NCBI GenBank assembly: GCA_964344765.1
Contig: CAYFOM010000027.1
Location: 1 to 59,535 of the forward strand
From: JACNIZ01 sp964344765
GTDB lineage: Bacteria; Planctomycetota; UBA1135
DNA: 59,535 bases
Reading direction: 5' to 3'
The notes beneath the pieces were generated by a model. That model had not been told where the DNA came from and did not search any database. It was given only the letters and a program-made list of their open reading frames with translations. Shown piece by piece: positions 17,042 through 26,635 of this stretch (the stretch's first letter is position 1; every line of letters starts with the position of its first letter). The translations under genes and the position numbers were made by a program.

Positions 17042-18613
17042 ATGAAACAACTTCTCCCCCTGATGACCGTGCCCGTTATGGCCGGTTCCGCACTCGCTCA
17101 AACCATCGGCGGCTTCGGCGATCTTGAGTTGCAATCCACCCTGAATTCCCCCGGCACCGAAACCGGATTCGGCACGCGGATGGCGGTTGGCGAAGACGTC
17201 AGCGGTGACGGCTCGAACGACTACGCAGTGCTCAGTGCCGACGCCTCCGGATCGGTCGCGCGCGTGTTCGATGGTCAGTCCAATGCGTTGCTGCTCACCA
17301 TTCCTGCCGGCAATGGTTTGGAGCGCGGCTCGGTTGGATTGCCCGGTGACTTAAACGGCGACGGCGTCGGTGATGTCCTGGTCGGCGACACGTTAAACGA
17401 TCGCGTCGACGCTTATTCCGGCGCCGATGGTTCGCTGATTTACACCGTGCTCGGCAACGGCAAAGACTTCGGCACCGATTTGGTCAACGCGGGTGATTTC
17501 AATAACGACGGCGTCAACGATTGGGTCGCCGGCGGTGAAGGATCCATGCGCATGTACTCGGGCATCGACGGAAGTTTGATGACCACCTTCGGCGACATTT
17601 CCGGCACCGCCTATGGTGATCGCATCGCCAACGTCGGTGACTTCACGGGTGACGGCTTTAACGATTTTGTTGGTGTCGATTCGCCACGCGGCGCGATGAC
17701 TTTTAATGGGGTGACCGGAATGATGATTCGTCATGCTCCGGGCGACGCGACCGATGTTTGCGCAATCGGCGACTGGAACGCCGATGGTTACAACGATTAC
17801 GCAGTGCTGTACAACCGCGGGCGCGGCGAAGTGTATGCCTTTTACGGTCCGTTGGATGTGACTGCCAAAATTTGGGTGGCGCCGAATGATTCGTGGATGA
17901 CCAACTCGTTGGAAGCAGTAGGGGACTTAAGCGGCGATGGTTTGACCGAATTGATGGCCGGCTCGTCGACCTGCGACCCGAATAACAATCTGATCGATCA
18001 ACATGGCGATTACACCATCTTGACATCGGATTACTTCCAATGGTCGCCGGCAGTTTACGGCGGAAATGGTGATCAACTGGCCAGTGACATCGTCAATCTC
18101 GGCGACAACGATCGCGACGGTTACGACACCATTTTGGTTTCGGCAGCGCAGCGCGGGCCGGCGGCGCCGGGCAATGGGTATGTGCAAATTCTCGATGGCG
18201 AACTGCAGCCGGGAATGGTGGCGTCGTCCAATACGATCTCCGGATCGGCTGGTGGCACGTTGACTTACGACATCCAGTTCCCGCCGACCTACAACGGTTG
18301 GTGGTGGCACTTTGTTGCGTCGCTGAGTCTGGGCGTGACCGACGCCGGTGGAGTATTGGTGCCGCTGGTCTACGACAGCGTTTTCCAGATGACGCACGCC
18401 GAGCAGTATCCGCCGTACGTGAATAACGGCGTCGGCATGATCAATCACCTCGGTCAAGGCCAGGTCACGATGACCCCGGCGCCGGGTGAGATGGCGGGAA
18501 TCGTCGGCATGACGATTTACACCGCAAGTGTGGTTTACCTGAAGGGTTCAGGCGGTAATATCAATCGAGTCGCGTATAGCTCCATCGCGGTTCCATTGAC
18601 CATTACTCCTTAA
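17042..18613 (+). CDS. Secreted FG-GAP repeat protein
   Basis: A 523-residue protein with a signal peptide (MKQLLPLMTVPVMAGSALAQ). A run of propeller-type repeats with calcium loops follows: DVSGDGSNDYAV, DLNGDGVGDVLVG, DFNNDGVNDWVAG, DFTGDGFNDFVG, DWNADGYNDYAV and DLSGDGLTELMAG. This indicates a surface or secreted beta propeller. The last 130 residues, from SNTISGSAGG, resemble the C-terminal domain of the protein encoded at 10955. The next gene starts only two bases after its stop. Confidence 0.85.
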   Translation: MKQLLPLMTVPVMAGSALAQTIGGFGDLELQSTLNSPGTETGFGTRMAVGEDVSGDGSNDYAVLSADASGSVARVFDGQSNALLLTIPAGNGLERGSVGLPGDLNGDGVGDVLVGDTLNDRVDAYSGADGSLIYTVLGNGKDFGTDLVNAGDFNNDGVNDWVAGGEGSMRMYSGIDGSLMTTFGDISGTAYGDRIANVGDFTGDGFNDFVGVDSPRGAMTFNGVTGMMIRHAPGDATDVCAIGDWNADGYNDYAVLYNRGRGEVYAFYGPLDVTAKIWVAPNDSWMTNSLEAVGDLSGDGLTELMAGSSTCDPNNNLIDQHGDYTILTSDYFQWSPAVYGGNGDQLASDIVNLGDNDRDGYDTILVSAAQRGPAAPGNGYVQILDGELQPGMVASSNTISGSAGGTLTYDIQFPPTYNGWWWHFVASLSLGVTDAGGVLVPLVYDSVFQMTHAEQYPPYVNNGVGMINHLGQGQVTMTPAPGEMAGIVGMTIYTASVVYLKGSGGNINRVAYSSIAVPLTITP

Positions 18614-18615
18614 CC

Positions 18616-19770
18616 TTGATAAAGCTCACACCGGTATTTTTACTTTCGACCCTAGTTCTGGCTTCCTGCAGTCTGCCGTTGATTAGCGGCAATCAGGAAG
18701 CCGGCATTTTGTATTTCGATGCTTCGGGGCCGCATGACTTGGTCCATTCCAATTGGCAAGTTGAGGGGAAGTATCGAGCCGCCAGTGGTAGGGTTGCTGA
18801 GTTCAGTATCGGGATACCCAACGGAACTCACGAAAACACGATTTCCCATATGCTGAGCGATTGCATCAACGTTTCAGCTGAAGAGGAGTGCACGCGTCCG
18901 TTGTCGTGTCCAGACGGTCCAGACTATTTGGCTGGCGATGGCGAAATAATCGAATTGCTGGTCCAACGATTAGGGACAAATGGACCCTCCTACACTTTGA
19001 CCGTGAACTTTTTACAGGGGAGTGGCAAGTCGATGCAGGCACCACAGAAGGAAGCCTCGGAACTCCAGCCATATTCCGCCCTCAGTTTTGACGCCATTTG
19101 CCCGGAGGGTGATGTGATTGATCGAGCGTGGACGCTTTACGGGAAACTTACGCGAGCGGACGGAAGCGAAATCATGCTCATTGACTTTAATATCCCTAAG
19201 TATACAAGTGAAAGCGCCATGGCTATGGTCATTAGCAGTCTAATCAATAATCAATGTGGCGATGAATCCTTGACTAGTGTTCAAGAGTTTAAGCAGAAAC
19301 CGAATCGAATTCAGCTTCACGATTGCAAAGTTGAATTAGCGGCTCGGCCCATTGATGAATTTCAGTCTGGCGGGGCGCTAGCCATAATTCATCATTCAGA
19401 GTGCGCTAGCCATCGGACGTTGTTTGGCCCAGGGCTAGCATCGGAGGTTAGTTTCAATATCAACCATCCGCTGCAAAGGGCGGAGCAAACATGGGATTTG
19501 GAACTCGAGGTTCATACAGCCTGGGGTCAAGTCCACAAGGTTTACATGGGGATTCCGGATGGTACGACGTTGGATGCAATCGTTGCCCTGCTTACACACG
19601 TCATTAATCGTCAGGATGGAAAACAGTACGCTGAGGTGCGCAAAGTTGACAACAGATCTGATCTCATGATCCTAAGTGACTGCGCTGTCAAAATAGAAAT
19701 AGCACCTGAGAGCGATGAATTGACCTCGCCCGAGCTCACGGTCCATGTTCAGCCTGCAACGATGAGATAA
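18616..19770 (+). CDS. Hypothetical lipoprotein with repeated domains
   Basis: 384 residues from a TTG codon (18616), two bases after the FG-GAP gene. The leader ends LVLASC, a good lipobox. Internal repetition is visible: each of about three segments ends with a phrase like [GI]IPNGT..AISHM followed by DC and a beta region (FSIGIPNGTHENTISHML, FNIPKYTSESAMAMVISSL, MGIPDGTTLDAIVALL). No known family is recognised. It overlaps the convergent lipoprotein gene by 22 bases. It may act with the FG-GAP protein, judging only by tight spacing. Confidence 0.65.
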   Translation: MIKLTPVFLLSTLVLASCSLPLISGNQEAGILYFDASGPHDLVHSNWQVEGKYRAASGRVAEFSIGIPNGTHENTISHMLSDCINVSAEEECTRPLSCPDGPDYLAGDGEIIELLVQRLGTNGPSYTLTVNFLQGSGKSMQAPQKEASELQPYSALSFDAICPEGDVIDRAWTLYGKLTRADGSEIMLIDFNIPKYTSESAMAMVISSLINNQCGDESLTSVQEFKQKPNRIQLHDCKVELAARPIDEFQSGGALAIIHHSECASHRTLFGPGLASEVSFNINHPLQRAEQTWDLELEVHTAWGQVHKVYMGIPDGTTLDAIVALLTHVINRQDGKQYAEVRKVDNRSDLMILSDCAVKIEIAPESDELTSPELTVHVQPATMR

Positions 19771-20114
19771 TGATCGCGCAGTTCGGAAATGTCGTTGTAG
19801 AGCTGAAGGATTGCGTCCGATGCTTGATCTAATTTATCGGAATTGAGCTCAGCATGAGCTTCGGCAAGTTGGAGTCGCGTATCGAATAGGTCCGATGAAA
19901 TCTTGACCGCGATTACGTCTAAAAGCTCGATGGCATCCGGCGAAAGCTTGGACTTGCGGTAGTCGGCCTTCAAAGCTTCAAGCTCATCCGCCGCGCGGTC
20001 AATTTGCTGGTCGAAAACGGGGATGACCGTTTCCATCCTCTGCTCGTAGGTTGATGATGCACATCCTCCAACCAGGAGGCAAAGCGAGAGGACAGCGGAG
20101 CGGAAATTTGGCAT
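19749..20114 (-). CDS. Small coiled-coil lipoprotein
   Basis: 121 residues with the leader LSLCLLVGGC giving a lipidated Cys, then a mostly helical, charged body with heptad-like spacing of Leu, Ile and Val (from about 30 to 118). No family is recognised. It overlaps the convergent gene's end by 22 bases and lies three bases beyond the stop of the PhoD-like gene on the same strand, so it could be the second gene of that transcript. Confidence 0.65.
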   Translation of the reverse strand: MPNFRSAVLSLCLLVGGCASSTYEQRMETVIPVFDQQIDRAADELEALKADYRKSKLSPDAIELLDVIAVKISSDLFDTRLQLAEAHAELNSDKLDQASDAILQLYNDISELRDHYLIVAG

Positions 20115-20117
20115 GGA

Positions 20118-22970
20118 CTACAAGTCTACAAACAAAAACTTCTCATTCGTCTTCGTCGCGCGCACGCCGCGCAACACTTCTTTGCGGTCGGTTTCCAAAT
20201 CGCCGATTCGCAGCGTGTACTTGCCTTCTTCAAAAACCGGCGGTTGGAAGGTCTGACCCTTCATGCGCAGCGTGTAGACGATTTCGTTTTCGAATTCATC
20301 AATCACCTGCACCACCGGATCGCGCATGCCGGAAACGCGCAACGTCGGCAGCCACGCTGACGGTTGGCGGCCTAAGTTATCCATTTGCTCGACCACAAAC
20401 GGCCAGCCCGGATAGGGTTCGTCATCACCCGGCATCGCGTAACGCGGCCAGCACTCCAGCACCATGTTGCGGTCGGATTTGTTGAAGCGCACGATGCCGT
20501 AACCCGGCATTTTGTCATGCAGCGCGGCCGGAGCATGTTCGGACGGGTAGTCCGGATTGGTGTGCGCATACACAGTCACGTAATTGCCAAAGCCATCGCG
20601 ATAACTGCCGGTGAACGGCTGCGCTTCCGGATCCTGCAACGGAATGGCCGGCGCATCTTCCGGACGCCATGCACGCGGGTAAAAGTTAGCGATCGACGGC
20701 ACGCAGAACGAAAAACCGGCGTCGTCCCAATCTTTGATTCCGTGGTGCACCACGGTCGCCAAGTGTTGATCGCCACCGACCATTAACACAGTGCCGCGAC
20801 GCAAAATTTCCAACACTTCATTACGTCCGGATTGCGGCCAACCATTGGAATCCATGTCCATCAAAATGCGATCCAAGTTGCCGCCGTGGTGGGTCGCCAT
20901 CGCCGCAAAGATGGTTTGCGACAACGCCGCCTTCAAATCGGCGCCGCGCCAATCATTGACCCAGTGAGTCAAAAACTTCAGCTGCTCATCACCCAGCAAC
21001 ACCGCGCCTTCCACGTCGACCGACTTCGGATCCACCGCCGGATCAATAATGTGATCCGGACGCTTGCTGTCATGGTTCACCAAACCCTTCGGCCCCGACT
21101 TAAACTTGCGATCTTCCAGCACCGCAAAACTCACACGGCCATAAACCATGTCGGTGTAATAAGTGGTAATGCCCTGCTCCAACGGCGCCACCGACCACGG
21201 ATCGGGCAAGTGACTGGTCTGGGTGCGCTCGACCATGCGCACAAATTCCGACGGCATCACATAACCGCCGTTGTGATCGCGCTCAGCCGGACGTCCGCCC
21301 TGACCCCACAGGTTGCCTTGGAAAACATCGTGATCATCGGGGATGGTCACGCACGGAATGTCGCGCGCCATCGGCCCAAACGCCCAGCACCATAGGTACC
21401 ACTTATAGGCGTAGTCCAAAAACGGCTGCTTGCGGTCGGCGTATGTCGGGCTGGCGCCCTCGTAAATTTGATCGCCGCTGAAGAACAGCACGTCCGGCTT
21501 ATGCTTGCGCACCCGCTCAAGCAGATCTTGATGCGGGAACCACATCGCGTTGTGGTTGTACGGAAAACCGGCGCGGCCGAAGCCATGGCGCACGTTGTGA
21601 TTGCCGGTGAAACCCGCCAGCACGATCTCATTTTGCTCAACCGGATCGCGTCGAATAGTGCCTTCGTAATGAGTGGCTTCGCCATCGAAATCAAATTCGA
21701 TGCGATAGTCCATCTCATACTCGCTGGGCCAATCGCCAACGCGGAAGGTCGCGGTCCAACCCGGCTGAATGATCTCGGCCACGGCGACGTCTACCCATTG
21801 CGCATCTTGCTTCACCTGCAAGCGCACCGGGCCCAATTCTTCAGCACTCAATGGCGGCAACTGCGCGGTCATCTTCAACACGTTGCGCGACAAAGTGTGT
21901 TGCGCGCAAAGCACCGGGCCGAACAGGTGCTCGTCGTATTCGTTGAACTTGGTGCCGTTGCCGCGCCAATCATCGAACCAAATACGCGGCGGTGCTTCTC
22001 CTTCCACACCGCCTTGCTGACTGGCGAACAACGCCAAGTTGCCGATTAAATGCTCGGCCGGTAGTCCTTCCACCACAACTTCGGCCAGCGGAATGGGTCG
22101 AGCAGGGAAGAGCTTCACCGCATCGGTTTCATCCGAACCATCCGCCGGCGCGTCGACGTCGACGGCTTCGTTGTTTTCGTCCACTTCCTCAACCGGAATG
22201 GTCATGGCGGTGGAATAGGCTTGCAGCACTACGCGAACGGTGGGTGCTTTCTCTTCCTCGACCTCATCTACTTCAGCCTCGTCCTCGGTCGAAGTCGCCT
22301 CATTCGGCGGCGCGTTTTCACCGACCTCCGGTTCGTCTTCGACCTCGGGCATCGGCTCGATGGTCAACAGCAACTGAACCGCGCCCAAGTCATCGATCGC
22401 CGCGTCGCTGACCACATCCAACGTCGGATTCTTCACAAACTGACGCACAAACAAACGCCCATCCGCGCCAACGCCGGCCAAAAAACCGCCATCCGGTCCG
22501 GGCGCCGATTGCACCAACGAGGCCGCGCGGTAATCCAAATCAGACGCGCCAGCCCCAATCAAAAAGCCCGCTTCCACCGGCTTTTCGCCCGGCGTGCCGG
22601 TCAAACCCAAATCCACCGCGGTGCGCAAACTGCCGTCGACCTCATCCATGCGGTGACTCAGAAGGTGCAGCGTGCGGTACGGCAACCGGCCGCTGACGCA
22701 CTCCAACCGTCCGCCCTGCAGCCGCCAGTCCTGCAGCCGATTGGCCCAAAACTCAGGCCCAATCCAGGTGCGATCCGCCTGGTCATCCCAAAAGTAGTCG
22801 AATTCCTCCGGCTCGCTGCCGCCCAAACCCGGAATCGGGATGTCCGGCACGATATCGGGCACGATGTCCGGAGCTTTGGCGCAGCCCGGCAGCGGCAGCC
22901 ACCCGATCACGCAGGCGGCGAGCCCGGCGGTCAGCCAGGGCGACAGGATGGCGCGGGAGCGGTTGCTCAT
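20118..22970 (-). CDS. PhoD-like alkaline phosphatase family lipoprotein
   Basis: 950 residues from the ATG at 22970; the frame stays open to 23105, but only the inner start gives a leader (AACVIGWLPLPGC). After a LamG-like or carbohydrate-binding-like N-terminal part and a very acidic linker (about 210-240), the C-terminal half is a metallophosphatase of the PhoD type. Motifs are VLFFSGDQIYE, TIPDDHDVFQGN and VMVGGDQHLATVVHHG, which provide metal ligands. It probably hydrolyses phosphate mono- or diesters outside the cytoplasm. It is divergent from the sulfatase at 23087. Confidence 0.85.
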   Translation of the reverse strand: MSNRSRAILSPWLTAGLAACVIGWLPLPGCAKAPDIVPDIVPDIPIPGLGGSEPEEFDYFWDDQADRTWIGPEFWANRLQDWRLQGGRLECVSGRLPYRTLHLLSHRMDEVDGSLRTAVDLGLTGTPGEKPVEAGFLIGAGASDLDYRAASLVQSAPGPDGGFLAGVGADGRLFVRQFVKNPTLDVVSDAAIDDLGAVQLLLTIEPMPEVEDEPEVGENAPPNEATSTEDEAEVDEVEEEKAPTVRVVLQAYSTAMTIPVEEVDENNEAVDVDAPADGSDETDAVKLFPARPIPLAEVVVEGLPAEHLIGNLALFASQQGGVEGEAPPRIWFDDWRGNGTKFNEYDEHLFGPVLCAQHTLSRNVLKMTAQLPPLSAEELGPVRLQVKQDAQWVDVAVAEIIQPGWTATFRVGDWPSEYEMDYRIEFDFDGEATHYEGTIRRDPVEQNEIVLAGFTGNHNVRHGFGRAGFPYNHNAMWFPHQDLLERVRKHKPDVLFFSGDQIYEGASPTYADRKQPFLDYAYKWYLWCWAFGPMARDIPCVTIPDDHDVFQGNLWGQGGRPAERDHNGGYVMPSEFVRMVERTQTSHLPDPWSVAPLEQGITTYYTDMVYGRVSFAVLEDRKFKSGPKGLVNHDSKRPDHIIDPAVDPKSVDVEGAVLLGDEQLKFLTHWVNDWRGADLKAALSQTIFAAMATHHGGNLDRILMDMDSNGWPQSGRNEVLEILRRGTVLMVGGDQHLATVVHHGIKDWDDAGFSFCVPSIANFYPRAWRPEDAPAIPLQDPEAQPFTGSYRDGFGNYVTVYAHTNPDYPSEHAPAALHDKMPGYGIVRFNKSDRNMVLECWPRYAMPGDDEPYPGWPFVVEQMDNLGRQPSAWLPTLRVSGMRDPVVQVIDEFENEIVYTLRMKGQTFQPPVFEEGKYTLRIGDLETDRKEVLRGVRATKTNEKFLFVDL

Positions 22971-23086
22971 GATTTTCACCAGTGAAAACAAACTGCGGTT
23001 GCAATTCAAGGCAATTGTAAGGTGGCCCCTTTCATTGGCCCAACCGAGAATCGGGCGAAACTCGCGGCTGGTTATGATGCGCGACG

Positions 23087-24625
23087 ATGCGAGTTGCACC
23101 TTCACAACTTACGTTAGCGCTGTTGCTCGGCTGGGCTTTCCTTGCCGCCGGCGCGTGCACCACGCCGGAGCCACCCAGGCAAACGTTGCCGAACATCGTC
23201 GTCATCCTCGCCGATGATATGGGAGTCGGCGACCTAGGTTGCTACAACCCTCAGTCAAAAGTGCCGACGCCGTTCTTGGATGCGCTGGCGGCCGAGGGGG
23301 TGCGATTTACCGATGTGCACACGCCGTCGGCGGTTTGCACGCCGACTCGGTATGGGATTTTGACCGGGCGGTATTGTTGGCGCACTCGGATCAAGTCGGG
23401 CGTGTTGTTCGGCGAGGATACCAACCTGATTGACGAAGCGCGCTTAACGATGCCCGAGTTGTTGCAGCAGGCGGGTTATCACACCGAGGGCATTGGCAAG
23501 TGGCACTTGGGTTTGGGTAGTGGTGAGAAAGTCGATTGGTCGAAGCCGCTGGTGCCCGGGCCGCTGGAGCATGGATTTGATTCGTACTTCGGTATTCCGG
23601 CGTCGTTGGATATGGCGCCTTATGTTTGGGTGAAGGATCGCGGATTGGAGGCGCCGGCGACGGAAGAGGTTTTGGGTAGTCGCATGGCGCGCAACGGCGG
23701 CGGTGGATTTTGGCGAAAGGGGCCGATGGCGCCCGGTTTTCGGCATGATCAGGTGTTGCCGCGGGTGATTGAGCGCGCTGAGGAGTTTTTAAAGGAGCGC
23801 GGCGAGATGGTTCGCGGTTTGGAGCAAGTGAGCGGTCAGGCGAAGCCGTTTTTCATGTACTTGGCGTTGCCGGCGCCGCATACGCCGTGGTTGCCGTCGT
23901 CATCTTTTAAGGGTCGCAGTGGGGCTGGGATTTACGGCGACTTCGCGGCGATGGTGGACGATGGAGTCGGGCGCGTGTTGCAGACGTTGAGGGCCGAGGG
24001 TTTCGCCGACAACACCATCGTGATTTTCACGTCGGATAACGGTGCGCATTGGACTCCGGAAGACATCGCCAAGTTTGGTCACCGCGCGAATGGGCAGCGC
24101 CGCGGGCAGAAGGCTGATATTTGGGAAGGCGGTCATCGCGTGCCGTTTGTGGTGCGTTGGCCGGGGCAGTTGCAGGCCGGCGCCGAGTCGGCTGCGTTGG
24201 TTGGTTTGACCGATTTGATGGCGACCTTTGCTCACATTACCGGGCAGCTGCTGCCGGCCGATGCGGGGGAGGATAGTGTGGCGATTGCCGGGTTGGCGCC
24301 GAACGGGCCGACGGCACCGGCAAGTCAGTTGAAGCTGCGGCGCGACATCATTCATCATTCGTTGAATGGTCACTTCGCGATTCGTTCCGGCAATTGGAAG
24401 TTGATCGAGGTGCTGGGGTCGGGTGGGTTTAGCCATCCGAAAACCGTCGAGGCTAAGGAAGGTGGACCGACCGGACAGCTGTACAACTTGGCCGACGATC
24501 CGACCGAGCGGAACAACTTGTTCGCCGATCATCCGGAGAAGGTGGCGGAGCTGCAGGCTTTGTTGAATGCTTACCGCGAACAGGGCCACAGCAAGTATGG
24601 TGTGGTGCAAGCGAGTGATGAGTAA
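23087..24625 (+). CDS. Type I sulfatase lipoprotein
   Basis: 512 residues with a lipoprotein leader ending LAAGAC. Metal-binding start NIVVILADDMGVGDLG, then the sulfatase signature CTPTRYGILTGR with C84 as the predicted formylglycine. KWHLG (His-containing loop) and SDNGAHW supply other active-site residues. The CTPTR form differs from the canonical CxPSR but is common in this family. It acts on a sulfated substrate outside the cytoplasm. Its stop overlaps the start of the next gene by 8 bases, so both are probably cotranslated. Confidence 0.92.
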   Translation: MRVAPSQLTLALLLGWAFLAAGACTTPEPPRQTLPNIVVILADDMGVGDLGCYNPQSKVPTPFLDALAAEGVRFTDVHTPSAVCTPTRYGILTGRYCWRTRIKSGVLFGEDTNLIDEARLTMPELLQQAGYHTEGIGKWHLGLGSGEKVDWSKPLVPGPLEHGFDSYFGIPASLDMAPYVWVKDRGLEAPATEEVLGSRMARNGGGGFWRKGPMAPGFRHDQVLPRVIERAEEFLKERGEMVRGLEQVSGQAKPFFMYLALPAPHTPWLPSSSFKGRSGAGIYGDFAAMVDDGVGRVLQTLRAEGFADNTIVIFTSDNGAHWTPEDIAKFGHRANGQRRGQKADIWEGGHRVPFVVRWPGQLQAGAESAALVGLTDLMATFAHITGQLLPADAGEDSVAIAGLAPNGPTAPASQLKLRRDIIHHSLNGHFAIRSGNWKLIEVLGSGGFSHPKTVEAKEGGPTGQLYNLADDPTERNNLFADHPEKVAELQALLNAYREQGHSKYGVVQASDE

Positions 24626-25592
24626 CGCCGTCCTGTTGTTGATCTGCGGTTGGCTGACCGGGCCGCAAGTGCAGTTGCTGCCGTCGGCGGATCCGTCGAC
24701 CGAGCAGGATGCGGAGCAAGAGGTCGAGCATGAAGTCGTGGCAAGTTTGGCCGAGCAAGTGCTGGCGATTCAGCGCGCGAAGTGCTTGGATTGTCATGGG
24801 CCGGATTCGGACAAGCGCAAAGCCAAACGGGCTTACCCTGATGGGTTGGATTTGGCGGCGACGGTCGAGGAATGGGTGTCGCCGGGGAAACCCGATGATT
24901 CGGATTTGTATTTGATGCTGATCGACGGCGACATGCCGCCAAAGGATGCGGATGTCGCGCCGCTTACACCGGCGGAATTGGCGGTTTATCAAAGTTGGAT
25001 TGAGGCCGGGGCGCCGACTGAGTTGCCGGATTCCGAAGCCGGCGGCAATGGTTCGTCCGGCGGCAATACTTCGTCTGGTAGCGATGGATCGGCCGGTGGA
25101 ACCGGAGCCGGGCAAGTCGACGCCGAGGGCAATCCCATGGAAACCGAACAGTTGCCGCCACCCGGACTCACCGAACCCGAACGCATGCGCCGTTTCATCG
25201 GCCGCCAACATCCGGCAATCGTGCACTTCCCGATCGCGTTGGTGCTGTCGGCGGCGCTGCTGGAAATGATGATCATGTTCCGCCGTCGCGAAGGCTGGAT
25301 CCATGCGCAACGATTCTGCCTGCGATTCGGCGCGCTGCTGTCGGCGGTGTCGGCGGCGTTGGGTTACATGCTCACCGAGTTCACCCACACCTCAGATGAA
25401 CTCTGGCTGCATGGAGGACTCGCCGGCGCGGCAATTCTGTGTTCGCTAAACGCCGCGCGATCCGTGCCGGCCGACGCAAATGCGCGTCGCAATCGTTTCC
25501 GATTGTGGTTGGGTGCGGCCGCGGTGATGATCAGCGCCACCGGATTCATGGGCGGCTACTTGGTGTTTGGTTGGGACTACCTCAAGTACTAA
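24618..25592 (+). CDS. c-type cytochrome-like membrane protein (CxxCH plus DUF2231-like domain)
   Basis: The start at 24618 gives a hydrophobic leader (MSNAVLLLICGWLTG). The N-terminal domain holds CLDCH, a single c-type haem site, in a context (KCLDCHGPDSDKRKA and later GDMPPKD) like the planctomycete-type cytochrome C domain. A Gly/Ser-rich linker follows, and then four hydrophobic segments beginning RQHPAIVHFPIALVL, as in DUF2231 membrane domains. It may pass electrons or anchor a redox protein. It overlaps the sulfatase gene by 8 bases, which suggests joint expression rather than joint chemistry. Confidence 0.85.
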   Translation: MSNAVLLLICGWLTGPQVQLLPSADPSTEQDAEQEVEHEVVASLAEQVLAIQRAKCLDCHGPDSDKRKAKRAYPDGLDLAATVEEWVSPGKPDDSDLYLMLIDGDMPPKDADVAPLTPAELAVYQSWIEAGAPTELPDSEAGGNGSSGGNTSSGSDGSAGGTGAGQVDAEGNPMETEQLPPPGLTEPERMRRFIGRQHPAIVHFPIALVLSAALLEMMIMFRRREGWIHAQRFCLRFGALLSAVSAALGYMLTEFTHTSDELWLHGGLAGAAILCSLNAARSVPADANARRNRFRLWLGAAAVMISATGFMGGYLVFGWDYLKY

Positions 25593-25621
25593 CCAACCCG
25601 TCGATCCGTCGTGCAAGCGCG

Positions 25622-26365
25622 TTAGTTCTCGCGCCGATGCCGAGCGTGGCGAAGCATGCGTTCCAAAACGCGCAAATCGCGCGTCTCGACAGGAACCCCC
25701 TCCAATCGCCGCAGCAAATCTTCCAGCTCGGTGTTCGCCGATGGAAAGTCCACCGCGTCGAGTTCATCCGCCAACTTATCCAGCACCCGCCGACGTGCGT
25801 CGGTGCTCGCCCAAGCCGGTGATTCGATGGGGGAGGTGATTTCCAAATTGCGATTCCACTCGTACAAGCCGACGGCGACCGCGTGGGACAAGTTCAGTGA
25901 AGCCAGGCCCTGCGATTCAGCCTCCGTCGATGGGATCGAAGTCGGCGGTGCCGGTGCCGTCGGAATGGTCACGCAAACGGTGCAGCGATCCACTTCCTCA
26001 GCTTCCAATCCACGATCCTCACGCCCAAAAACCAGCCCCACGCGGGCATCCATGCCCCATTGATCTCGAATCGCCGCCAGATCTTGCAGCCGCCGAACTT
26101 CACGGTGCTTACCCGACCGAGCGGTAAATGCAATCAGATGGGTGAGCTCCGCCACCCCGTCTTCCCAGCTTTCCGCCAGCTGCAACCGATCCAACTGCCC
26201 ACGAGCCGGAGCCCCAGTTCTCTCGGCGTCAGTCCCGCGCCAGTCCGGCCCGCCAATCTGAGTCCACCCGGCAGCGCCAAAATTCTCCACCGCCCTGGCC
26301 ACAAACCCAATGTTGGCCGGGTTTTGCGGCTCCACCAGCACCACCCAAGGACTCCCCGCGCTCAT
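25622..26365 (-). CDS. SpoU-family tRNA/rRNA 2'-O-methyltransferase (TrmJ-like)
   Basis: 247 residues from the ATG at 26365. The SPOUT motif 1 is VVLVEPQNPANIGFVARAVENFG (quoted in part: EPQNPANIGFVAR), motif 2 is VGLVFGREDRGLEAEEVDRC, and motif 3 is ASLNLSHAVAVGLYEWNR. This order matches TrmJ and its relatives, which methylate the 2'-OH of tRNA position 32. The knotted SAM site is intact. It is divergent from the tRNA-Asn gene, though their pairing may be chance. Confidence 0.9.
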   Translation of the reverse strand: MSAGSPWVVLVEPQNPANIGFVARAVENFGAAGWTQIGGPDWRGTDAERTGAPARGQLDRLQLAESWEDGVAELTHLIAFTARSGKHREVRRLQDLAAIRDQWGMDARVGLVFGREDRGLEAEEVDRCTVCVTIPTAPAPPTSIPSTEAESQGLASLNLSHAVAVGLYEWNRNLEITSPIESPAWASTDARRRVLDKLADELDAVDFPSANTELEDLLRRLEGVPVETRDLRVLERMLRHARHRREN

Positions 26366-26424
26366 CCCCAAAATTCTAGCCCCCGCCCCAGCCACCAAAA
26401 TCCCGGAAACCCCAAAATCCCCAT

Positions 26425-26452
26425 TTGCACCCCCGCAAAAGCGGGGTATACT
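26425..26452 (+). promoter_or_regulatory. Promoter of tRNA-Asn, spacer is a perfect inverted repeat
   Basis: TTGCAC (26425-26430) and TATACT (26447-26452) are 16 bases apart. The spacer is exactly CCCCGC-AAAA-GCGGGG, a 6-bp hairpin. Initiation would fall near 26459, five bases before the tRNA, in a GC-rich discriminator as is common for stable RNA promoters. Confidence 0.7.
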
Positions 26453-26463
26453 TTCCGGCCCAA

Positions 26464-26539
26464 TCCTCGATAGCTCAGTTGGTAGAGCAGCTGACTGTTA
26501 ATCAGCGGGCCACAGGTTCGAGTCCTGTTCGAGGAGCCA
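26464..26539 (+). tRNA. tRNA-Asn (GUU), CCA encoded
   Basis: The acceptor arms TCCTCGA and TCGAGGA pair perfectly (26464-26470 and 26529-26535), with discriminator G at 26536 and CCA at 26537-26539. The D arm contains AGCTCAGTTGGTAGAGC, the anticodon stem GCTGA/TCAGC encloses CTGTTAA with anticodon GTT, and the T arm reads CAGGTTCGAGTCCTG. All arms are intact. Confidence 0.97.
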
Positions 26540-26547
26540 AACACAAA

Positions 26548-26577
26548 GACCGTCGGAGCAATCCGGCGGTCTTTTTT
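26548..26577 (+). terminator. Rho-independent terminator after tRNA-Asn
   Basis: A 10-bp stem with a GCAA loop (26548-26571), one T-G wobble, then T6. Its sequence recurs at 27391-27419 beyond the toxin-antitoxin pair. Confidence 0.85.
26549..26577 (+). repeat. Direct repeat flanking the hepT-mntA pair, left copy
   Basis: 29 bases, overlapping the tRNA terminator, that match 27391-27419 at about 25 positions. Both copies share CAATCCGGCGGTCT. Confidence 0.75.
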
Positions 26578-26635
26578 CATTCGGCTTTCCGTCCTTGATC
26601 CTTCTTTTGGATGTGGATAGTGTGCAAAGGAAGAG

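Noticed and set aside
20051..26473. Long overlapping frames opposite the PhoD-like, sulfatase and methyltransferase genes (for example 22221-22985 and 24453-25388)
   Set aside because: They are Arg/Pro/His-rich shadows of GC-rich genes with no family likeness, signal or ribosome site.
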